Below, in pieces: positions 55,401-64,000 of a stretch of 64,000 bases of DNA. The notes under the pieces were generated by a model. The model saw only the letters and a list, made by a program, of their open reading frames with translations, made no database searches and was not told where the DNA came from. Position numbers and translations under genes: made by a program. Source of the stretch: Corynebacterium tuberculostearicum (GTDB taxonomy: Bacteria; Actinomycetota; Actinomycetes; Mycobacteriales; Mycobacteriaceae); assembly GCF_016894265.1 (NCBI RefSeq), contig NZ_CP069791.1:124001-188000 (forward strand), read 5' to 3'. Within the stretch, counting starts at the first letter, position 1; the number at the start of each line of letters is the position of its first letter.

Positions 55401-57151
55401 TCACTGGTGTCAACGACTTTACCGGTGTCAGTGTTGACCCACTCAATTTCGTACTTGAGATTGTTAGCGAACTTCGTGGGCACGCCCTTGGTGTCCGTCT
55501 CAGCCACATCACCCGGCTTCGCCCAGTTCTCAGCGGTGTCGTACGGAGTCACATCGAACGTGATGTAGTCCGCGTACAGAGAAAGGAACGAAGTGTTCAG
55601 GTGCTCGCCCACCTTGACCGCATTCCAACCGTCGCCGGTGTTGTAGCGCCAATGATCAAGGTAGCCGTTAGTCTGCCACGGAGTCTGGACACCAAAGCCC
55701 GGCACATCCTCGGTGGAGACGAACAGCCAATCCCAGTTGACGTGCTTCGGCATTTCCTCCGGCACATTGCCGTTGTTGCTCTTCGAGAATGTACCGTACT
55801 CTGGGGACGGTGCCACAGTACCAAGCAGATCCCATGCGACGTGCTCGGAACCATCAGGGAACGGCACCTTCGTGCCATCATTACGGGTGAGAGGGTTGCC
55901 ACCAGCCCTAGTTCCACGACCGTCGTTGAGCGCCAATCCGGTACCGAAGGTGCCGTTGAACTGCAGCGTGTAGTCATTGTCCGCGCCGACCGTCGCCATG
56001 ACAGTCTCAGCGATCCAGCGGTCCTTGCCGAACTTGCCGGTCACCGGATCCTTCTCGGTGTCCGCGGCCATCTCGCGCTTAATCCAGTTCTGCAGAGCAG
56101 CCTCATTGTCGCGGGTCCAGCCCGCATCCGGCGACCTACCGTTAACCCCATCAGGAATCTCATCAACACCGATTGCTGCCGGCGCTTCGTTTTTAATCTT
56201 GTTGATTGCGTAGTCCGACAGGTAGGAGCCGTAGACCTTCAGACCCTCAGCGGCAACGTCTCCCTTGTTAAGGGTATTCATCAAGTTCCAGGTGAATACA
56301 CCCTGCGTGTGATCCTGCTCCCAGAAGGCCTTGCCCTGCACCTGGCCACCCTGGCCAGAAGACTTCACCGGGTTCTCCACAGCCTGGTCCATCTTGTGCA
56401 TGACATCATTCTTCGGCTTCTCACCGTAGTAGAAACGCACATTATTCACGCGGTTCTCGCCAACGAGCCACTGCGTCGACACACCCTGCGTATCGATCGT
56501 GTCGGCCAGCGGGCCCAGGAAACCATCGTTGTAGCTAAAGACCTGCTGGAATGTTTCGCCGTCCGGGTTCTCAGCCCAGACACGGATCTTCTCTTTCTGC
56601 GGTGCGTTCGGGTCAGCGTCAAACTTGTGCTCCTTACCGAGCGCATCGAAGAACGGACGCATCTTGATCGCGTAGCGTCCATCCGGACCGGTCACCGTGG
56701 TGTAGGTCGGCGAGGTGTAACCACCCTTGTCCACCCACTCGGCGTACACGCGCACGCCCTCCATCGGGATCGGACGGTAGTTCTTCGTGTCCGGGTTGAC
56801 CAACATATTGCCGTTGCGGGTATTCAGCACGAAGCCCTGGATGGAATCCGTGTCATCCTGCGTGGTGCCGGACTCAATCGTGCCAGCCTTCTTCTTCGGC
56901 GGCTCAAAGGTGTAGCGCGGCTCACCGACAGAAGTCTGGTAAATGCCGTCGGCATTCACACCCGGGTACATATTGCCAGTATTATTTGGGTTCGTTTCAG
57001 CCTTCTGATCTGGCGTCGAAGCTGCTGCAGAGACAGCGTAATCTGGAGTAACCGCATGGACGAACGGTCCTACCATTGCAACAGAGAGAGCGGCGGCAGC
57101 AATAGTGGTGCCGCGACGGCGAGTTACGCCGTTAAAACTCTTCATTTTCAC
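52409..57151 (-). CDS. Large secreted surface protein with Rib/YPDG-like domains and calcium-binding TSP3-type repeats
   Basis: A 1580-residue exported protein, probably a cell-surface adhesin. In order: a signal peptide (about 1-40, near AVSAAAS); a region with a Cna-B-like beta-sandwich (GVRVYAEWVDKGGYTS, about 130-200); a long unique region; and Rib/YPDG-type domains (about 690-950, with GTGKPGDDVKID and VPVIVTYPDKSTDTVDV). About 30 DxDGDGxxD-type calcium-binding repeats follow at ~955-1350. Last come another Rib-like domain, hydrophobic helices (LPLLFLLPIGLAS, and GIALAAAGALALGLLI near the end) and a C-terminal Ser8-Lys tail. There is no LPxTG motif, so anchoring is probably through the terminal hydrophobic region. 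Confidence 0.88.
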   Translation of the reverse strand: MKMKSFNGVTRRRGTTIAAAALSVAMVGPFVHAVTPDYAVSAAASTPDQKAETNPNNTGNMYPGVNADGIYQTSVGEPRYTFEPPKKKAGTIESGTTQDDTDSIQGFVLNTRNGNMLVNPDTKNYRPIPMEGVRVYAEWVDKGGYTSPTYTTVTGPDGRYAIKMRPFFDALGKEHKFDADPNAPQKEKIRVWAENPDGETFQQVFSYNDGFLGPLADTIDTQGVSTQWLVGENRVNNVRFYYGEKPKNDVMHKMDQAVENPVKSSGQGGQVQGKAFWEQDHTQGVFTWNLMNTLNKGDVAAEGLKVYGSYLSDYAINKIKNEAPAAIGVDEIPDGVNGRSPDAGWTRDNEAALQNWIKREMAADTEKDPVTGKFGKDRWIAETVMATVGADNDYTLQFNGTFGTGLALNDGRGTRAGGNPLTRNDGTKVPFPDGSEHVAWDLLGTVAPSPEYGTFSKSNNGNVPEEMPKHVNWDWLFVSTEDVPGFGVQTPWQTNGYLDHWRYNTGDGWNAVKVGEHLNTSFLSLYADYITFDVTPYDTAENWAKPGDVAETDTKGVPTKFANNLKYEIEWVNTDTGKVVDTSEPLKADANGELPSFPLDTGDEDLFPDGIDKTTTFRADLYPVDIDEDNARGSRIAADSFTVLVGWAPVYEETEGAPGEPLESGVPTFDNTTTTDEVESEKGEDLPSPVSKFELPGTFEEPEGYTVELDEATGEVTLTFPEGAEPGTKFDVPVVAVLEDGTRTVGSAPFEVEEATPQTKQNDEFEPEYNDGTGKPGDDVKIDKPEFKDKDGKDTKAPEGTTFKPGEDAPEGVKVDENTGEITVPVPEDAKPGDKITVPVIVTYPDKSTDTVDVTVDVNDPNIAVTVDAIPNMKVQRGEKEVSIPVRATDGAEVTVDGLPKFLKYNPDTKAIEGDVPADAELETWKDITVKAVLKDDEGKDITATDSFDLTVTERMIEDPDTDGDGIPDSQDPDIDGDGVNNADEKAAGTDPKNPDTDGDGVNDGDEDTDGDGIKNKDESEVPVGPDGKEIPGEAEITDKDKDGIPDIVDRDNEDGPEGDKDGDKIINKEDPDADGDGVSNDDEKEAGLDPLNPDTDGDGINDGDEDTDGDGKKNKDESEVPEGSVEDKDGDGLGDTGVTDKDPEDGEADITDGPLTNDTDNDGIPDAVDPDIDGDGVNNSDEKAAGTDPYDPKTKDKDGNKTPDGEKDTDGDGKSNAEESDPTVDESKDSDGDGIPDIIDKDDEDGPKGDKDGDKIINKEDPDADGDGVSNDDEKEACLDPLNPDTDGDGTNDGDEDTDGDGKTNAEESEVPEGSVNDEDGDGLGDTGITDKNDNGVADLVENSDSDTDEPNWNDSKTTPGESVEIDKDPNSGDVKPGTTVEVTDGPGTAEIDENGNITVKPNEDAKPGDKIVVEVKDPEGKVIDTVEVAIEEKDESGSSITDGSSILDGSSNVDWERCAPAAAGLGLPLLFLLPIGLASQMNIPGFSPLVKQVSAQIDGINRQLGQKNAQLQKQLGIFNGPLAKQANQIDLMLKKVSPEAGRIGGGIALAAAGALALGLLINSCAPGAGSSSSSSSSK
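53318..53406 (-). repeat. 89-bp identical direct repeat, copy A
   Basis: Identical to 53891-53979 (offset 573 bp, i.e. 191 codons in frame) inside the calcium-repeat region. The next base beyond the left edge differs and changes a Gly codon to Cys (EKEACLDPL versus EKEAGLDPL). Confidence 0.9.
53891..53979 (-). repeat. 89-bp identical direct repeat, copy B
   Basis: Partner of 53318-53406. The surrounding ~270 bp are also highly similar, which marks a recent internal duplication or gene conversion within the surface-protein gene. Confidence 0.9.
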
Positions 57152-57483
57152 GAAAAGTCCTTCCTTAAGAAAAATTAGGGAACATCAGAGAACAAGAGTA
57201 TGCCTAGCAACCTGTGCTCGGGCGTACGCGAAACTGACTTTTAGCTGATTCTGAACTGTTCTCGGACTGTCATATTATTGAAATCCGCTGGATACCGCAA
57301 GCTATGACGTCATCTAAATACATTATTATCACTGGTTAACATTGTATACATTCGCAACCTTCCGCAATTCTCCTAGTCAGCGGTGTTTAAGGTTCTCTGT
57401 CCAAGCTAAGTGTGTGATAAGTCCCCTAAATTTGATTCTTGGAAGGCAATGCATTGTCTTTTATATTCCCTGTTTTGGACATG
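57152..57483 (-). promoter_or_regulatory. Upstream region of the surface-protein gene
   Basis: AT-rich compared with the flanking genes. It must hold the surface-protein promoter on the minus strand; AAGGAAGG lies a few nt before the ATG at 57151. AATACAATGTTAACC (about 57330-57345) contains TACAAT, a possible -10, but the distance to the ATG would be long. No gene is seen. Confidence 0.4.
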
Positions 57484-57517
57484 AAAAAAGCGTGCCTGGG
57501 AATCCAGACACGCTTTC
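57484..57517 (-). terminator. Rho-independent terminator after rpoC
   Basis: On the minus strand AAAGCGTGTCTGG and CCAGGCACGCTTT pair with one mismatch around ATTC, followed by TTTTTT. Confidence 0.9.
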
Positions 57518-57557
57518 TGTTGAGGCAGCAATTAGTCCGTTGCTGCCTCGCTTCTAC

Positions 57558-61553
<3,996 letters not shown>

Positions 61554-61623
61554 GTAATGTCTCCCTTTCATCCTCGTTGTCGAGGAATTGATGGCTTTGT
61601 ATGAATGGAACGTTTATGCCCTA

Positions 61624-61644
61624 CCGCGGGGACTTACCCCGCGG
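61624..61644 (-). other. Hairpin in the rpoB-rpoC spacer
   Basis: CCGCGGGG (61624-61631) pairs with CCCCGCGG (61637-61644) around a 5-nt loop. It has no T-run, so it is more likely an mRNA processing or stability element than a terminator. Confidence 0.65.
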
Positions 61645-61660
61645 TGGACCAAGAAACTAA

Positions 61661-64000
61661 TTAGGCGATGTCAGCGGAGGAACCCTCATCGCGGGACAGG
61701 TTAATGCCAAGCGATGGGCTGTCCATGTCATCGTCATCAGAGCCAGACAGCTCCATCGGCGTGCCGTCGGTGGAGAGAACTTCCACGTTCAAGCACAGGG
61801 ACTGCAGCTCCTTGAGCAACACCTTGAAGGACTCAGGGATGCCCGGATCTGGAATATTGTCGCCCTTAACAATGGCTTCGTAGACCTTCACGCGGCCGAC
61901 GACGTCATCGGACTTGATGGTCAGCAGCTCCTGCAGGGTGTAGGCAGCGCCGTATGCCTGCATTGCCCACACCTCCATCTCGCCGAAGCGCTGGCCACCG
62001 AACTGGGCCTTACCACCCAGCGGCTGCTGGGTGATCATGGAGTAAGGACCGGTGGACCGGGCGTGAATCTTCTCATCGACCAAGTGGTGCAGCTTGAGCA
62101 TGTACATGTAGCCAACCGAAATTGGGTACTTGTACGGTTCGCCCGAGCGGCCGTCGAAAAGCGTGGCCTTGCCGTTCTCATCTACCAGCACATCGCCGTC
62201 GCGGTTAGGACGGGAGGAAGCCAGCAGGCGCTCGATCTCGTGGTTGGTAGCACCGTCGAAGACTGGGGTCGCGGTCAAGGAATCCGCAGGAACGTCATAG
62301 AGCTCCTCCGGCAGGGTCTTGAGCAGCTCGGCGTTCTTCGGATCTTCGGTGTCGACCTTCCAGCCGGCGTGTGCCAACCAGCCCAAGTGAACCTCGAGGA
62401 CCTGGCCAATGTTCATACGACGCGGCACACCGTGGGTGTTCAGCAGGATGTCTACCGGGGTGCCGTCTTCCATGAACGGCATATCCTCTGGCGGCAGAAT
62501 CTTGCCCACAACGCCCTTGTTGCCGTGGCGGCCGGCCATCTTATCGCCGTCCTGGATCTTGCGCTTCTGGGCCACGTAGACGCGAATCATCTCGTTGACG
62601 CCAGGGGCCAGATCGTCATCATCATCGCGGGAGAAGCGGGCAACGCCGATGACCTTGCCCACCTCACCGTGCGGCACCTTCATGGAGGTATCGCGGACCT
62701 CGCGGGCCTTCTCACCGAAAATGGCGCGCAGCAGGCGCTCCTCCGGGGTCAGCTCGGTCTCACCCTTCGGGGTGACCTTACCCACCAGGATGTCGCCGGC
62801 GCGGACGTCGGCACCGATGCGGATGATGCCGCGCTCGTCCAGGTCGCTCAAGACGTCCTCAGAGACGTTTGGGATCTCGCGGGTGATTTCCTCAGCGCCC
62901 AGCTTGGTATCGCGAGCATCAATCTCGTGCTCTTCGATGTGGACGGAGGTCAGGATGTCCTCTTCCACGATGCGCTGGTTGAGGATGATGGCGTCCTCGT
63001 AGTTGTGGCCTTCCCACGGCATGAAGGCAACCAACAGGTTGCGGCCGAGGGACATCTCACCATTGTGGGTACCAGGGCCATCGGCCAGAACCTGGCCGGC
63101 CTCTACGCGCTCACCCATGGAAACCAGCGGGGTCTGGTTGTAGTTGGTGCCCTGGTTGGTGCGCTCGAACTTACGCAGGATGTAGGTATCGCGCTGGCCC
63201 TCATCATCCATGATGGTGATGACATCAGCGGTGACGTTTTCGACCACACCGGCCTTCGGGGTGATAACAACGTCGCCAGCGTCGTACGCAGCGCGCTGCT
63301 CCATACCGGTACCCACCAGCGGAGCCTCGGAGCGCACCAGCGGCACGGCCTGCTTCTGCATGTTCGCACCCATGAGGGCACGGTTAGCATCGTCGTGCTC
63401 CAAGAACGGAATCATGGCCGTACCCACGGAAACCATCTGGCGCGGGGAGACGTCAACGTAGTCCACACCGGAGGCATCGGTAAGCCCGATATCTCCGTCC
63501 TTCAGGCGGACCTCAATACGCTCGCCGGTGAGGTTGCCCTCTGCGTCCTGCTCGACCTCGGCCTGAGCAATAGCGAAGCGGTCCTCTTCATCGGCGGTGA
63601 GGTACTCCACCTGGTCGGTGATCTTGCCGTCCACAACCTTGCGGTACGGGGTCTCAATGAAGCCGAAAGCATTCACGCGGGCGTAGGACGCCAGCGCACC
63701 AATGAGGCCAATGTTCGGGCCCTCGGGAGTCTCAATCGGGCACATACGGCCGTAGTGAGAAGCGTGAACGTCTCGCACCTCAATGCCGGCGCGCTCACGA
63801 GACAGGCCGCCTGGGCCCAGTGCGGACAGGCGGCGCTTGTGGGTCAGGCCGGACAGCGAGTTGTTGTGGTCCATGAACTGGGACAGCTGCGAGGTACCAA
63901 AGAACTCGCGGATAGCAGCAGAGACCGGGCGCACGTTAATCAGGGAGGTCGGAGTGATGGACTCCGCATCCTGGGTGGTCATGCGCTCGCGCACAACGCG
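61661..64000 (-). CDS. rpoB: DNA-directed RNA polymerase subunit beta, C-terminal two-thirds (N-terminus outside the window)
   Basis: The visible 779 residues start inside the protein, just before the rifampicin region, and run to the natural stop. The rifampicin-resistance cluster reads [26 protein letters not shown], with the three main resistance positions (Asp, His, Ser) in their wild-type state, so no common resistance allele is visible. The Gln after FMD in E. coli is His here and the Pro is Ser. Further motifs include the catalytic-side segments [39 protein letters not shown] and [20 protein letters not shown]. Confidence 0.98.
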   Translation of the reverse strand, partial: RVVRERMTTQDAESITPTSLINVRPVSAAIREFFGTSQLSQFMDHNNSLSGLTHKRRLSALGPGGLSRERAGIEVRDVHASHYGRMCPIETPEGPNIGLIGALASYARVNAFGFIETPYRKVVDGKITDQVEYLTADEEDRFAIAQAEVEQDAEGNLTGERIEVRLKDGDIGLTDASGVDYVDVSPRQMVSVGTAMIPFLEHDDANRALMGANMQKQAVPLVRSEAPLVGTGMEQRAAYDAGDVVITPKAGVVENVTADVITIMDDEGQRDTYILRKFERTNQGTNYNQTPLVSMGERVEAGQVLADGPGTHNGEMSLGRNLLVAFMPWEGHNYEDAIILNQRIVEEDILTSVHIEEHEIDARDTKLGAEEITREIPNVSEDVLSDLDERGIIRIGADVRAGDILVGKVTPKGETELTPEERLLRAIFGEKAREVRDTSMKVPHGEVGKVIGVARFSRDDDDDLAPGVNEMIRVYVAQKRKIQDGDKMAGRHGNKGVVGKILPPEDMPFMEDGTPVDILLNTHGVPRRMNIGQVLEVHLGWLAHAGWKVDTEDPKNAELLKTLPEELYDVPADSLTATPVFDGATNHEIERLLASSRPNRDGDVLVDENGKATLFDGRSGEPYKYPISVGYMYMLKLHHLVDEKIHARSTGPYSMITQQPLGGKAQFGGQRFGEMEVWAMQAYGAAYTLQELLTIKSDDVVGRVKVYEAIVKGDNIPDPGIPESFKVLLKELQSLCLNVEVLSTDGTPMELSGSDDDDMDSPSLGINLSRDEGSSADIA

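Noticed and set aside
55601..57178. Plus-strand open frame of 525 codons and a 627-codon Ser/Pro-rich frame at 52644-54527
   Set aside because: Both are antisense to the large surface protein; their repeats mirror the DxDGDG coding repeats.
61554..61571. ATG start six codons before the rpoC GTG
   Set aside because: It overlaps the AGGGAG ribosome binding site of the GTG start, and family members begin at (M)FDVN.

Overview
This window comes from a Corynebacterium chromosome, around the ribosomal-protein/rpoBC region. The signs are the split order of the ribosomal genes, which follows the corynebacterial arrangement, a moderately high G+C content, small coryneform forms of Adk and MetAP, a corynebacterial-type surface protein next to rpoC, and an iron-uptake locus with a DtxR/IdeR-like box. 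A methyltransferase/FAD-oxidoreductase pair resembling the tuberculostearic (10-methylstearic) acid genes suggests a species that makes 10-methyl fatty acids, such as the C. tuberculostearicum group. The species call is inference.

Most housekeeping genes run on the minus strand, so reading from high to low coordinates follows transcription: rpoB (N-terminus outside the window)-rpoC (64000-57558); a 1580-residue surface protein (57151-52409); a thiamine-precursor ECF transporter, ykoE-ykoD-ykoC, under a TPP riboswitch (51936-48994); a P-loop kinase; rpsL-rpsG-fusA-tuf (48182-43300); S10 cluster rpsJ-rplC-rplD-rplW-rplB-rpsS-rplV-rpsC-rplP-rpmC-rpsQ (38598-33427); rplN-rplX-rplE (19158-17917); rpsH-rplF-rplR-rpsE-rpmD-rplO (14581-11938); secY-adk-map (7910-5243); an L,D-transpeptidase; infA; rpsM-rpsK-rpsD-rpoA-rplQ (3660-562); and truA, which runs off the left edge.

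The ancestral S10-spc-alpha string is cut by accessory blocks. Between S17 and L14 lie a siderophore ABC transporter with a divergent siderophore-interacting protein, a sucrose PTS/sucrase/sugar-kinase locus with an apparently shared divergent promoter, the methionine transporter metQNI and a secreted cell-wall protein. Between L5 and S8 lie a sortase-like enzyme, a formate/nitrite channel, FdhD and a DUF6457-like protein. Between L15 and SecY lie the tmsB/tmsA-like pair and a small secreted protein. Between tuf and the S10 operon lies a six-gene Asp23/Gls24-AmaP envelope-stress island.

The most interesting observations are the sortase-like enzyme close to a surface protein with an atypical SAETG sorting signal; the calcium-repeat surface protein with internal 89-bp identical DNA repeats; the Asp23/AmaP island with a proline/arginine repeat tail; the scrB/scrK divergent promoter, where both -10 elements overlap and both transcripts would be nearly leaderless; and several structured leaders in the translation operons. 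No tRNA, rRNA, CRISPR array or insertion sequence was seen.
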